NCBI RefSeq assembly: GCF_001695575.1
Contig: NZ_LUAX01000006.1
Coordinates: 32,864-96,863, forward strand
DNA length: 64,000 nt
Source: Vibrio europaeus
GTDB lineage: Bacteria > Pseudomonadota > Gammaproteobacteria > Enterobacterales > Vibrionaceae
Direction of reading: 5' to 3'
The position numbers were made by a program, and so were the translations under genes. Shown piece by piece: positions 46,873-56,885 of this stretch. Below the pieces are notes generated by a model. The model ran no database searches. It saw only the letters and a list, made by a program, of their open reading frames with translations, and had not been told where the DNA came from. Position 1 is the first letter of the stretch. Each line of letters starts with the position of its first letter.

Positions 46873-47613
46873 TTAAATTTGGGATGCACGGATTTCAGCG
46901 TGTTCACGCATGAACTGCTCTAGATTGAAATCAGTGGGATAGATAAAAGAAAACGTTGATACACTGGCCGCATCAATCAGAGGTAGGGCTAGGGTGCGTA
47001 TCGTGGGTTGACCGGATAATCGAAAAAGCAGCAAGAGCGCGTCACATTGAACCGAGAGTCCCAGTGGTTCGATGAGCGCCTTCTCTTGCTGCAAAACTTG
47101 ACTCGATATTTTGAGCATGCGGTTGTTCAGTAATGCTGTTTGTACCGCATTCAATACTTGCCGCTGGTCATTACTCCACTCACAAATATTGGGTAATGCC
47201 ACGTGGACTTTGGCTAACCATGCTTGCTCTTTTGAATGAGCTGAACCCTTGTGGGGTAAGGGTTTATCTCTCTCCGAGGAGTGACCTTGCCCATAATTCA
47301 GTACATCAGGAACCAGTGGCAGTAGGTACTTATTTGTCAACTGCCAATAGAGCATTTCCTGCTTATCGAGCTTCCATAATTGCTCAGAGGTTTTCCGATA
47401 AACATGAGGCATGCTCATCGAATCACACTCCACGTTAAACACCTCCACAATGACTTCATCGAGGTAGCGTTTAATGCTGCGAGTGGTACGGTGGATATCG
47501 AGTAGGGCTAACTGCTGCTGCAACTCCCTAACGGTAATCCAACGATGTTGAGGAATAAGCATCAGCGTGTGCAGCAAAGCGGATAACCCTTCAATGCTGG
47601 TTTTATTGCTCAT
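46873..47613 (-). CDS. WYL-domain-type transcriptional regulator
   Basis: 246 residues: N-terminal winged helix (WITVRELQQQLALLDIHRTTRSIKRYL, about 25-52) and a C-terminal half with the WYL pattern (MLKISSQ..., ALIEPLGLSVQCDALLLLFRLS, IRTLALPLIDAASVSTFSF, FNLEQFM). Such regulators often control phage-defence or island genes and sense nucleic-acid ligands. The following lipoprotein gene starts 23 bp downstream of its stop. Confidence 0.75.
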   Translation of the reverse strand: MSNKTSIEGLSALLHTLMLIPQHRWITVRELQQQLALLDIHRTTRSIKRYLDEVIVEVFNVECDSMSMPHVYRKTSEQLWKLDKQEMLYWQLTNKYLLPLVPDVLNYGQGHSSERDKPLPHKGSAHSKEQAWLAKVHVALPNICEWSNDQRQVLNAVQTALLNNRMLKISSQVLQQEKALIEPLGLSVQCDALLLLFRLSGQPTIRTLALPLIDAASVSTFSFIYPTDFNLEQFMREHAEIRASQI

Positions 47614-47752
47614 GACTACACTCTCAATACATCAAAGCTCCAAGACCGGAGGTGGACATTTAATGTCGGGAGAGTAGAGGTGAGTCAGACACATAATGTC
47701 CAACGGTGAAAACAGCATCAATCGGCTTCACAAAAGCGTGAACCGATTAACA

Positions 47753-47929
47753 TTAACGAGGCTTATGCTTGTCACTGAGCTCGGCAATCGCTGCCAATAA
47801 TCCAATCAGTAGTACCACCAGAAAACCTAACATCGTTAGAGATCCGAACGCCCCAAAGAAAGGAGAGAGGGTAAATAGGGTGATAAGAGCGGTGACAAGC
47901 TTAATGGTGTTAAGGAGAAGGGAAGTCAT
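47753..47929 (-). CDS. Small membrane protein (58 aa)
   Basis: A short minus-strand frame starting MTSLLLNTIKLVTALITLF and ending AAIAELSDKHKPR. It has two hydrophobic helices with a GxFG turn (SPFFGAFGSLTML). The ATG lies 3 bp after the stop of the upstream DUF2787 gene, so it is probably translated from the same message. Function unknown. Confidence 0.6.
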   Translation of the reverse strand: MTSLLLNTIKLVTALITLFTLSPFFGAFGSLTMLGFLVVLLIGLLAAIAELSDKHKPR

Positions 47930-47932
47930 GAG

Positions 47933-48376
47933 CTATTGCGGGGTGACGGTTGTCTCGTTGTAAGCATCCGTATCGACATAGGCAAGAAAGTTACTCTCCC
48001 ACAACTGATAGAGTTCTTTAGCATCACGGCTACCTTGTATCGGTAGCCAGCCACGATAGGCCACAAAGAACTGTCCAACCCGAAAATCAAAATCTAAGTT
48101 GCGCTCTAGCTCTGGGTAATGGTTTCCCATATAGGCAAAGTCGGTGATGTACTCAATGCTCCATTCTCCTGTTGAGGTGTGGCAAATTGCAATCTCAACC
48201 GGATGAAAACCGCCTTCGTCCGCACTGTAAGTTTTATCACGAAAGTTGAACACCAGATAACGACTGGTGGCGAGAGTTTCATTAGTCAGTAAATGAGTGG
48301 TCAACTGCTCACTTAGCAGCTTATGCAGTTTCTTGGATACAGGTAGTAATGATGCTGTGAAGTTTAATTTGGACAT
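47933..48376 (-). CDS. DUF2787 family protein (copy 1)
   Basis: 147 residues, soluble. The features LVFNFRDKTYSADEGGFHPVEIAI and WSIEYITDFAYMG... are shared with its upstream neighbour ([38 protein letters not shown]). DUF2787 proteins occur almost always on vibrio islands next to radC; function unknown. Strong AAGGAGGA site before ATG. Confidence 0.75.
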   Translation of the reverse strand: MSKLNFTASLLPVSKKLHKLLSEQLTTHLLTNETLATSRYLVFNFRDKTYSADEGGFHPVEIAICHTSTGEWSIEYITDFAYMGNHYPELERNLDFDFRVGQFFVAYRGWLPIQGSRDAKELYQLWESNFLAYVDTDAYNETTVTPQ

Positions 48377-48426
48377 AGTGAGTCCTCCTTGTTTCAGGAT
48401 TCAAATGAGAAATGAGAGGTTAGGAT

Positions 48427-48864
48427 TTAGTGGAACGTACCGACCATTGTCAGTTGCACATCATCAAAGACGTTTCTGGACAGGTGGCGAGCAAAAGCTT
48501 TCATCCATACCGAGAGTAGCTCTTGTACCTCTGGGTGTGATAAATCGGTGCTTCCTACATCGGGTTGATAGCACCAGCGATTGGTAAGGTGAAAGTACAG
48601 CTCAGGTGCGACAGTTGTGCTGTTGTCATCGGAATAAGAGAAGCTGGCAAAGAAGACCACCAGCCAAGGGCTGGAGGCTGACTCACGTTTAAACTGTACC
48701 TCTATCGGATGCAAACCTTGTCGATGTCGGTAGTAACTCATTTGGCGGCAGTTCAATACGAGTCGTTCAGCGTTTTCTGGGAGAATGTATTTATTCAGAA
48801 GTACTTCCAGCGACGTATGTAAAGTATCATCAATGCACAGCTCTCCGTAATGTTGTTCAATCAT
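48427..48864 (-). CDS. DUF2787 family protein (copy 2)
   Basis: About 145 residues, paralogue of the downstream gene, with the same order of blocks: N-terminal [24 protein letters not shown], central [19 protein letters not shown]-terminal Leu/Trp-rich helix. The ATG at 48864 overlaps the RadC stop codon (ATGA), so translation is coupled; a TTG two codons upstream is the alternative. Function unknown. Confidence 0.75.
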   Translation of the reverse strand: MIEQHYGELCIDDTLHTSLEVLLNKYILPENAERLVLNCRQMSYYRHRQGLHPIEVQFKRESASSPWLVVFFASFSYSDDNSTTVAPELYFHLTNRWCYQPDVGSTDLSHPEVQELLSVWMKAFARHLSRNVFDDVQLTMVGTFH

Positions 48865-49334
48865 AACCAACCTCTTTCAGCAAATGAGGTGCAGGTATCG
48901 CCTGTCACGATGTGGTCTAATACACGTACATCCACCAGCGCGAGCGCGTCTTTAAGTCTCTCGGTTATGCGTCTATCGGCTTGGGAGGGGGTTGAGTCTC
49001 CAGATGGATGGTTGTGGGCAAATATCACCGCTGCGGCATTCACTTCCAACACCGCTTTCACCACTTCTCGCGGGTAGACGCTGGCCGCATCGACTGTTCC
49101 TTGAAACAGCTCTTTAAATTCAATCAATCGGTTTTGGTTATCCAGTAGCAATAAGGCAAACACTTCACGCTCATAGTTGCCTAGCTTACAGCGAACGTAC
49201 TCTTTGGTGGCTTCAGGTTTAGTTAGGGCATCACCGCGCACGTAGCGCGTAGCCAGTATCTCAGCGGCATGCTCTAGGATTTCATTTTCCTGATAGCGTT
49301 GCTGCTTTTGGTAATCGGAAGTTTTGGGATTCAT
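48861..49334 (-). CDS. RadC-family JAB/MPN metalloprotein
   Basis: 157 residues. The JAMM zinc motif is intact: [24 protein letters not shown] (H-x-H-P-S-G-D). It lacks the N-terminal helix-hairpin part of chromosomal RadC and is the short form usually carried on mobile elements. A DNA-repair role is not established for this family. First gene of the leftward RadC-DUF2787 row; GGAG-type site before ATG. Confidence 0.9.
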   Translation of the reverse strand: MNPKTSDYQKQQRYQENEILEHAAEILATRYVRGDALTKPEATKEYVRCKLGNYEREVFALLLLDNQNRLIEFKELFQGTVDAASVYPREVVKAVLEVNAAAVIFAHNHPSGDSTPSQADRRITERLKDALALVDVRVLDHIVTGDTCTSFAERGWL

Positions 49335-49552
49335 TTCAGGCTCCAGTCGGAATCAATGGTAGGTATTCACATTGATGACATATGCCTGAAAATTTTTGGA
49401 ATAAGTGAATTGAGGTAAGTGGAAGGAATGCTGTGATCGGTTTTTAAATTTTAAGATTAAAAATTCAATTTGAAATGAAATTTTTATTTGTGGTCATAAA
49501 TTTCTGATAGAATGCTTTATCAAAGAAGTCTTGCCAATATGGATAGGAAGAC

Positions 49553-49765
49553 ATGATTAAATGCAATCTTGCTCGCATGATGGGTGAGAGAAAATTAAAG
49601 ATTTCAGATGTCATTCGTGAAACGGGTTTAAGCCGCAACACAGTGACACTTCTGTACAAAGAAACAGCACAAAAAGTGGACTTAGAAGCCATCGACAAAC
49701 TGTGTGTGCTATTTAATTGTCAAGTTGGTGAGCTCCTAGAACAGTCACCAGATAATGATCAATAA
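49553..49765 (+). CDS. XRE/Cro-type HTH regulator of the restriction operon
   Basis: 70 residues. The helix-turn-helix is clear (MMGERKLKISDVIRETGLSRNTVTLLY, about 9-35), followed by AIDKLCVLFNCQVGELLE, the usual Cro/CI tail. It sits 21 bp upstream of hsdR on the same strand, behind an A+T-rich promoter region, and is the likely controller of restriction gene expression. Confidence 0.85.
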   Translation: MIKCNLARMMGERKLKISDVIRETGLSRNTVTLLYKETAQKVDLEAIDKLCVLFNCQVGELLEQSPDNDQ

Positions 49766-49786
49766 AAACAATAACGAAGGACTGAT

Positions 49787-52700
49787 ATGAGCTTCACTGA
49801 AGATTCAAGAGTAAAAATACCAACGATCCTACATCTCATGCGTTTGGGTTATGAGTACCTATCCCTGAAAGGAACACTCTGGGACAAGGATACAAATATC
49901 TTCCCGGAATTATTCTCTTCAGCGGTCAGCCGTATAAATCCTGACATGACATCTGATGACGTTGACCGTTTGCTCGAAGAAGTGAAACTCTCTCTGGATA
50001 ACGAAGACTTAGGCCGAGCTTTTTTCAATAAGTTGAAGGCTCGATCTGGCACTAAGCTTATCGATTTCGAGAACTTTTCCAACAACAGCTTCCATGTCGT
50101 TACTGAGCTAACCTACAAGAACGGAGACGATGAATTTCGTCCTGACATTATCTTGTTAATCAACGGCATGCCGCTGGTGTTTATTGAGGTGAAAAAGCCT
50201 AACAACCGAGACGGTATCATCGCGGAAAGAGAACGCATCAATAAACGTTTTCAAAACCCGAAATTCAAGCGCTTTGCTAACATCACTCAGTTCATGATTT
50301 TTTCTAACAACATGGACTACGTCGATGGTGATCCCGAGCCAGTACAAGGTGCGTTTTACGCGAGCAGTTCATATGACAAGCCTGTGTTTAACTACTTTCG
50401 TGAAGAAGAAGTGTTAGACCTAACAGCGCTTTTAAAACCACTGACTGATGAGCAAGAACTGTCAGTACTCAAAGACAACAACTTAGAGGTGATCCGCAGC
50501 AACCCGGAGTTTTTGAGCAACAAAGAGCCCAGCCGCCCAACCAACCGAATCTGTACCTCTTTACTCAGCAAAGAACGTTTGTCCTTTGTTCTACGCTATG
50601 CATTGGTCTACGTATCAGAGAGTGACGGCCTGCAAAAACACATCATGCGATACCCACAGATGTTTGCGACCAAAGCTATTGAGAGAAAGCTAAACGAAGG
50701 GGTTCGTAAAGGGATTATTTGGCATACTCAAGGAAGTGGTAAAACCGCATTAACCTATTACAACGTTGGGTTCTTAACGGATTACTTCCAAAAACAAGAA
50801 ATCATTCCAAAATTCTATTTCATCGTCGATAGACTAGACTTGCTGCAACAAGCACAGCGAGAGTTCACTGCACGCGGCTTGATTGTTCATACCATAAACT
50901 CCCGTGAAGCGTTCACACGTGACATCAAAGCCACACAAGTGATTCACAACCACTCAGGCAAAGCCGAAATAACCGTCGTCAACATTCAGAAGTTTAAAGA
51001 TGACCCCGACGTTATTTCAACGCAAGACTATAACGTCACCATCCAACGTGTTTACTTCCTGGATGAGGTTCACCGCAGTTACAACCCGAAAGGTAGCTTT
51101 CTGGCCAACCTGACTCAGTCTGATACCAACGCTATCAAGATAGGCTTAACGGGTACGCCATTATTGGGTGAAGACTACAACTCACGAGTTCTTTTTGGCG
51201 ATTACATTCACAAGTATTACTACAATGCTTCCATTGCCGACGGCTATACGCTGCGCTTAATTCGTGAAGAGATCGCGACCAATTACAAAATGACGCTTCA
51301 ACAAGCGCTGGAAGAAGCTGAAGTAAAAATGGGCGATGTAGACCGCAAAGAAATATACGCCCATCAAAGTTTTGTTGAGCCAATGCTGGACTACATCATT
51401 AGCGACTTCGAAAAGAGTCGCGACACGCTAAATGACGCAACTATAGGCGGTATGATCATTTGTGATAGCTCAGACCAAGCAAAGAAAATGTTTGAGCTGT
51501 TTAATGCTGTGTACGCCTCAAAGCCCCTATCCAGTAGTGACAGCGTGGAACCTCAGCAAGCAACATCGGTAGCAGAACCGATCCCGACTTACGTTCAAAC
51601 GGCAAGCATGGAGCCAGCCAAGCAAGCCCACAAAGTGAGCAATGCTGCGCTGATTTTGCATGATGTCGGCACAAAACAAGAACGCAAAGATTGGGTTGAA
51701 GATTTCAAAGCAGGAAAAATCGACTTACTGTTTGTTTACAACATGCTACTCACAGGCTTCGATGCTAAACGCTTGAAGAAACTCTACCTTGGCCGCGTGA
51801 TCCGCAAACATAACTTGCTACAAGCACTGACACGCGTCAACCGCACATATAAGGACTTCCGTTATGGCTATGTGGTTGATTTCGCAGACATCCGAAAAGA
51901 GTTTGACGCGACTAACAAAGCTTACTTTGACGAATTACAGTCAGAGCTGGGCGACGAAATCGAAAGCTACTCCAAGCTATTCAAATCACAGGAAGAGATC
52001 AAACAAGAGATAGAACACATTAAAGATGTGTTGTTCCGCTTTGATATCGACAACATGGAGACCTTCTGTGATCAAATTAGCCAGATACAAGATAGAGAAA
52101 CTGTTTTAGCTCTTAAAAATGCCCTAGCTGATGCACGAAGTCTGTATAACCTTATTCGTCTGCAAGGGGAGTACGACTTCCTAGATGAGCTGGACTTTGC
52201 CAAGCTAAACGTGCTTTACCGAGAAACCAGCAATCATTTGGACTTGCTCAATCTCAAGCATGATCTTGAACAAGGCACAGACACCACACACTTGCTTCAC
52301 CGAGCCTTAGAAGATGTCATCTTCAAGTTCGTTAAAATCGGTGAAGAAGAACTGGTTTTGGCTGACCAGTTGAAAAACACTCTTCGCCAAACACGCGAAG
52401 CTCTGGCAAGTAACTTTGACCAACAAGACCCGAAATTCATCAACCTGAAAGATGAACTAGAGCGATTGTTTAAGAAAAAGAATCTCAGTGAAGTCACGCA
52501 AGATGAAATGGTCGCCAACATCGATGCACTCAATAAAATTCACCAACGAGTGAAAGAGTTGAACCGACAGAACAACCAATTGCGTCAGAAGTACCTAGGT
52601 GACACCAAGTATGCGCGTTTACACAAGCGTTTATACGAACGCCAACAAGAACGACGCGACATTACTGACTCTGAAAGAAAGATTTTTGAGGCCTTGCTCG

Positions 52701-52912
52701 GAGTCAAAGAAGACGCCGATAGCCAGGTACTCGACAACACGTCCGTTCTCGATAACGAAAGCTATTTTGAGCGGCATCTGCTACCAAAGGTTCATAACCG
52801 CTTTATCAAACAACAGAGCATTCCCTTGAATGCGGAAGCGGTTCGTTATGTAAACCACCTTGTCGTAGCAGAATATTTAAAAGAATTTAATACAGGTAGC
52901 CAATCCTGGTAA
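49787..52912 (+). CDS. hsdR: Type I restriction enzyme R subunit HsdR
   Basis: 1041 residues. The nuclease domain shows FRPDIILLINGMPLVFIEVKKP (PD..E-x-K, about 115-137). The motor has Walker A in IIWHTQGSGKTALTY (about 315), DEVH box FLDEVHRSYNPKG (about 425) and motif III LTGTPL (about 450). A long helical C-terminal part binds the methylase. It cleaves unmethylated DNA after ATP-driven translocation. No visible defect. Confidence 0.95.
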   Translation: MSFTEDSRVKIPTILHLMRLGYEYLSLKGTLWDKDTNIFPELFSSAVSRINPDMTSDDVDRLLEEVKLSLDNEDLGRAFFNKLKARSGTKLIDFENFSNNSFHVVTELTYKNGDDEFRPDIILLINGMPLVFIEVKKPNNRDGIIAERERINKRFQNPKFKRFANITQFMIFSNNMDYVDGDPEPVQGAFYASSSYDKPVFNYFREEEVLDLTALLKPLTDEQELSVLKDNNLEVIRSNPEFLSNKEPSRPTNRICTSLLSKERLSFVLRYALVYVSESDGLQKHIMRYPQMFATKAIERKLNEGVRKGIIWHTQGSGKTALTYYNVGFLTDYFQKQEIIPKFYFIVDRLDLLQQAQREFTARGLIVHTINSREAFTRDIKATQVIHNHSGKAEITVVNIQKFKDDPDVISTQDYNVTIQRVYFLDEVHRSYNPKGSFLANLTQSDTNAIKIGLTGTPLLGEDYNSRVLFGDYIHKYYYNASIADGYTLRLIREEIATNYKMTLQQALEEAEVKMGDVDRKEIYAHQSFVEPMLDYIISDFEKSRDTLNDATIGGMIICDSSDQAKKMFELFNAVYASKPLSSSDSVEPQQATSVAEPIPTYVQTASMEPAKQAHKVSNAALILHDVGTKQERKDWVEDFKAGKIDLLFVYNMLLTGFDAKRLKKLYLGRVIRKHNLLQALTRVNRTYKDFRYGYVVDFADIRKEFDATNKAYFDELQSELGDEIESYSKLFKSQEEIKQEIEHIKDVLFRFDIDNMETFCDQISQIQDRETVLALKNALADARSLYNLIRLQGEYDFLDELDFAKLNVLYRETSNHLDLLNLKHDLEQGTDTTHLLHRALEDVIFKFVKIGEEELVLADQLKNTLRQTREALASNFDQQDPKFINLKDELERLFKKKNLSEVTQDEMVANIDALNKIHQRVKELNRQNNQLRQKYLGDTKYARLHKRLYERQQERRDITDSERKIFEALLGVKEDADSQVLDNTSVLDNESYFERHLLPKVHNRFIKQQSIPLNAEAVRYVNHLVVAEYLKEFNTGSQSW

Positions 52913-52940
52913 GAACACCAACTAAGGCAGTACACAAACC

Positions 52941-54572
52941 ATGGTCGAACTCGAATTTAGAGAAAAAACAAAAGCCCTTATCGATAGCCTGAAAAGCATC
53001 TGTGCAACCAATGGTTTAGGCAACAGTACCGGGGAATTTGAGATCATCACTCAGGTCTTTTTGTATAAGTTCCTGAACGATAAGTTCGCCTATGAAGCAA
53101 AGAAAATAGACGAAAAAATCGCCAGCGCGGCAAAATGGGAAGAAGCGCTGATTGAAATGAGTGAAGAAGATCTAGAGATGCTCCAGATCCAGATGGGCGG
53201 TGATACTGCTCGTCTTAAACCACATCATTTCATCAGTCACTTGTTCAACCAGCAGGACAAGCCGGGGTTTGCTCAGCTGTTTGATGATACCTTGATGGAC
53301 ATCGCCATCACCAATAACGATGTATTTGCGGTAATGACGGACACAGGCGAGAAAGTACAACTGTTTACCCGCATCAGCGAGAACGTGACAGTTTCCAAGC
53401 GTGATGCTTTCTGTAAAGCGATCATCAACAAACTGATTGATTTCAGTTTTGAGCGTATCTTTAACCAGAAGTTTGATTTCTACGCCACCATCTTTGAATA
53501 CCTGATCAAAGACTACAACAGCAACTCAGGCGGCAAATATGCCGAGTACTACACCCCTCATGCAGTAGCACGCATTATGGCTGCAATTTTGGTGCCTGAA
53601 GACCAGCAAGGCACCGTGCGCAATGTGAGCTGTTATGACCCATCTGCGGGCTCTGGCACCCTGCTTATGAACGTCGCTCATGCCATCGGTGAAACGCGTT
53701 GTAGCATCTACACCCAGGATATTTCGAAGAAGTCATCAAACCTACTGCGTTTGAACCTGATTTTGAACAACTTGGTGCATTCAATTCCTAACGTGATTGA
53801 AGGTGATACTCTTCGTCATCCACACCATAAAGAGAATGGTGACTTGCGCAAGTTTGATTACATTGTCTCTAACCCACCATTTAAACTGGATTTCAGTGAT
53901 TTTCGCGATGAGTTGGACAGCAAAGAAAACAAAGATCGCTTTTTCGCTGGCATTCCCAAAACCAAAGCCAAGGCCAAGGACAAAATGGAAATCTACCAAT
54001 TGTTCTTGCAGCACATTATTTACTCATTAAAACCAGGTGGTAAAGCAGCAGTTGTGCTGCCAACAGGGTTTATTACCGCTCAATCTGGCATTGATAAAAA
54101 GATCCGTCAGTACTTGGTGGATAACAAGATGTTGGCGGGTGTGGTCTCCATGCCATCCAATATCTTCGCGACCACAGGTACCAACGTATCGATTCTGTTT
54201 ATTGATGACAGTAACAAAGACAAAGTGGTGCTAGTTGATGCATCTAACCTGGGTCAAAAGGTCAAAGAAGGTAAGTATCAGAAAACGGTTCTAACACCAG
54301 AAGAAGAACAGCAAATCATTGATGTGTTCAACAACAAGTGGACGGAAGAAGATTTCTCTGTTGCTGTCAGCTATGACGAGATCACAGAGAAGAATTACAG
54401 CCTCAGTGCCGGACAGTACTTCGAAGTTAAAATTGAATACGCAGATATTACCGCAGAGCAGTTTGCGGAAAAAATGCAGGGCTTTAGCAGTAATTTGGAC
54501 AGTTTGTTTAAACAATCACGTGAGCTAGAAGTAGAGATTAAAAAGCAGTTGACGGGCTTGAAATATGAATAA
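52941..54572 (+). CDS. hsdM: Type I restriction-modification methyltransferase HsdM
   Basis: 543 residues. N-terminal helical domain, then the methylase core: YTPHAVARIMA (about 200), SAM motif DPSAGSGTLLMN (about 233) and catalytic NPPF in VSNPPFKLDF (about 311), the N6-adenine methylase type. It follows hsdR by 28 bp and overlaps hsdS by 8 bp. Needs HsdS for specificity. Confidence 0.95.
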   Translation: MVELEFREKTKALIDSLKSICATNGLGNSTGEFEIITQVFLYKFLNDKFAYEAKKIDEKIASAAKWEEALIEMSEEDLEMLQIQMGGDTARLKPHHFISHLFNQQDKPGFAQLFDDTLMDIAITNNDVFAVMTDTGEKVQLFTRISENVTVSKRDAFCKAIINKLIDFSFERIFNQKFDFYATIFEYLIKDYNSNSGGKYAEYYTPHAVARIMAAILVPEDQQGTVRNVSCYDPSAGSGTLLMNVAHAIGETRCSIYTQDISKKSSNLLRLNLILNNLVHSIPNVIEGDTLRHPHHKENGDLRKFDYIVSNPPFKLDFSDFRDELDSKENKDRFFAGIPKTKAKAKDKMEIYQLFLQHIIYSLKPGGKAAVVLPTGFITAQSGIDKKIRQYLVDNKMLAGVVSMPSNIFATTGTNVSILFIDDSNKDKVVLVDASNLGQKVKEGKYQKTVLTPEEEQQIIDVFNNKWTEEDFSVAVSYDEITEKNYSLSAGQYFEVKIEYADITAEQFAEKMQGFSSNLDSLFKQSRELEVEIKKQLTGLKYE

Positions 54573-55878
54573 CATCCTCAGTGATAATCTTGGCAATTTA
54601 GTAAAAGCTGGCGGAGGTAAGATCCACACAGGTCCTTTTGGAAGCCAACTTCATGCTGCTGACTATGTTCAGGAAGGAATTCCATGCATTATGCCTGCAA
54701 ATATGAAGAGCAACAGAGTTGACCTTTCGGATATAGCTTACATAACTGAAGGTGATGCTAATCGGCTTTCGAAGTATATCGTCAAGAAAGACGATATTGT
54801 GTATAGCCGTAGAGGAGATGTAACACTCAAAGCCTTGATAAGGGAAAAAGAAGATGGGTATTTCTGTGGTACTGGCTGCCTGTTACTTCGCCCTGGTGAT
54901 AAATTTGATTCTAGATTTCTAACTCATTACCTCAGCACACCAACAATTCAGAACTGGATTGTCCGCCAAGCGGTCGGGGCGACAATGCCAAATTTGAACA
55001 CAGGTATTCTTGCCAGCATACCGTTCAATGGTCCAAAGAAAGAAGAGCAAGAAAAGATCGCGGATGTTCTTTCTGTTATTGAGGATAAAATCGAGCTCAA
55101 CAACCGCATCAACTCTGAACTCGAAGCAATGGCGAAATTGCTTTATGACTACTGGTTCGTGCAGTTTGATTTCCCAAATACCAATGGAAAACCCTATAAA
55201 GCTTCTGGCGGTAAGATGGTTTACAACGATACCTTGAAGCGCGAAGTTCCTGATGGCTGGTCTGATGGAACGTTGGATAATTTAGGTCAGATAGTTGGAG
55301 GGAGTACACCTTCAACTACTGATAAAAATAACTTTTCAGAACAAGGTAGTGCCTGGATTACTCCAAATGATCTTTCAGGGAATATTGGAAATAAGTTCAT
55401 TTCTAAAGGCGCTATGGGTGTAACTGCGGAAGGCATAAAATCGGCATCACTTAAAAAATATCCTGCTGGAACTGTGCTATTAAGCTCAAGAGCGCCAATA
55501 GGTTATATGGCGATTGCAAGAAATGCACTGACAACAAATCAGGGGTTCAAATCTTTTATACCATCTAAAGGATACCCAACTGAGTTTGTCTATTTCACGG
55601 TAAAAAATAGCCTAAAAGCAATAATTCAATACGCTTCTGGTTCAACGTTCAAAGAAGTATCCGGGACTGTTATTAAAACAGTGAAATTAGCTCTTCCACC
55701 AAATGAACTTGTTGAAGAGTTTAGGGCAAAAGTAGAAGACCTTTTCAAAAGACAAGATACCCTAGAACAAGAAAACGAGCAGCTAATAGCATTACGTGAT
55801 TGGCTTCTTCCCATGCTAATGAACGGTCAAGTAACGGTAAAACCAAGCACTGAACCACAGGAGGATCAACATGGCTAA
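54565..55878 (+). CDS. hsdS: Type I restriction specificity subunit HsdS
   Basis: 437 residues with two target-recognition domains (about 5-170 and 225-385), each followed by a conserved helical spacer: KEEQEKIADVLSVIEDKIELNNRI and the second near FRAKVEDLFKRQDTLEQENE. The first TRD has GPFGSQLH, the second GGSTPSTTDK and ITPNDLSG. It sets the bipartite DNA target, not predictable here. Overlaps hsdM and the following gene by 8 bp each. Confidence 0.92.
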   Translation: MNNILSDNLGNLVKAGGGKIHTGPFGSQLHAADYVQEGIPCIMPANMKSNRVDLSDIAYITEGDANRLSKYIVKKDDIVYSRRGDVTLKALIREKEDGYFCGTGCLLLRPGDKFDSRFLTHYLSTPTIQNWIVRQAVGATMPNLNTGILASIPFNGPKKEEQEKIADVLSVIEDKIELNNRINSELEAMAKLLYDYWFVQFDFPNTNGKPYKASGGKMVYNDTLKREVPDGWSDGTLDNLGQIVGGSTPSTTDKNNFSEQGSAWITPNDLSGNIGNKFISKGAMGVTAEGIKSASLKKYPAGTVLLSSRAPIGYMAIARNALTTNQGFKSFIPSKGYPTEFVYFTVKNSLKAIIQYASGSTFKEVSGTVIKTVKLALPPNELVEEFRAKVEDLFKRQDTLEQENEQLIALRDWLLPMLMNGQVTVKPSTEPQEDQHG

Positions 55879-56884
55879 AGATCTCACTGAGTCTTTGCAT
55901 GACCGACAAAACATACTGAATAACCGTTACGCTCTGCAAAAAGCAGAGCAACACCTCGCATTAGGTGGTGTTCAGTTTAATGGTGAGGCGGTGTTCACTA
56001 AACAACAAGTCATGGAATTGTTTGAAATCAGTGAACGTACAATTGAGCGCTATTTGTCGAGCCATTCAGATGAGCTGAAAAACAATGGCTACCAAATATT
56101 AAGAGGCTCAAAACTCAGAGAATTCAAAGCTTTAAGTCATGGTACCGACATCGATGACGGTACCAAAACCAGTGTGTTGGGGATTTTCTCTTTTCGCGCT
56201 ATTTTGAACCTGGGCATGCTGCTCACTGACAGTGAACGAGCCAAAGAACTACGCTCTCGTGTACTTGATATTGTCATTGATGTACTCGCAGAACGCGCAG
56301 GGGGTCATACCAAGTTCATCAACCAGCGCGATCAAGAATACTTGATGGCGGCGTTCCAAGAGGAAAACTACCGCAAACAGTTTACCGACGCCTTGGACAA
56401 GTATGTAGACGGCAATAAGTGGAAGTATGGCCGCTTTACTAACCTGATCTACCAAAGCATTTTCCATGAGAATGCAGCGGAGTATAAGAAAATACTCAAG
56501 CTGGCCGAAAAAGATAAGATCCGTGAAACCATGTACTCTGAAGTGCTCACGCTTATCGCCAGCTTTGAATCAGGCATCGCTCACGAGCTTGAGCGCCAGA
56601 GTACCAGCCTGGGCCGTCCATTGACGCAAAAAGAAGCTGAGCTGCTGTTTGCCAGTTTTGAGCAGCATCCTCTCTTTAGGCCGCTGATAACCGATGCCAG
56701 AACAAAGATGGCCAGTAGAGACTTGTGCTTTAGAGATGCTTTGCATGAAAAGCTGGAAGCCTATATTAAATCGGTTCCAGAAGCTGACTTTGAGCGTTTC
56801 CTTGGTGAGAAGAGTAAATCCCTTGAGGAGCAACTCAGCGATCCTGAAACACTTGACGTATTTAAACGCTTGAAGGACCGCTGA
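55871..56884 (+). CDS. RhuM-like DNA-binding protein, partner of the Fic/Doc gene
   Basis: 337 residues. An HTH-like stretch (FTKQQVMELFEISERTIERYLSSH, about 39-62) is followed by a segment resembling RhuM/virulence-type proteins (LGIFSFRAILNLGMLL, FINQRDQEYLMAAFQEENYRKQF). It overlaps hsdS by 8 bp and ends one base before the Fic/Doc gene. It may act as antitoxin or regulator of that gene; this is inferred from position. Confidence 0.65.
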   Translation: MAKDLTESLHDRQNILNNRYALQKAEQHLALGGVQFNGEAVFTKQQVMELFEISERTIERYLSSHSDELKNNGYQILRGSKLREFKALSHGTDIDDGTKTSVLGIFSFRAILNLGMLLTDSERAKELRSRVLDIVIDVLAERAGGHTKFINQRDQEYLMAAFQEENYRKQFTDALDKYVDGNKWKYGRFTNLIYQSIFHENAAEYKKILKLAEKDKIRETMYSEVLTLIASFESGIAHELERQSTSLGRPLTQKEAELLFASFEQHPLFRPLITDARTKMASRDLCFRDALHEKLEAYIKSVPEADFERFLGEKSKSLEEQLSDPETLDVFKRLKDR

Positions 56885-56885
56885 T

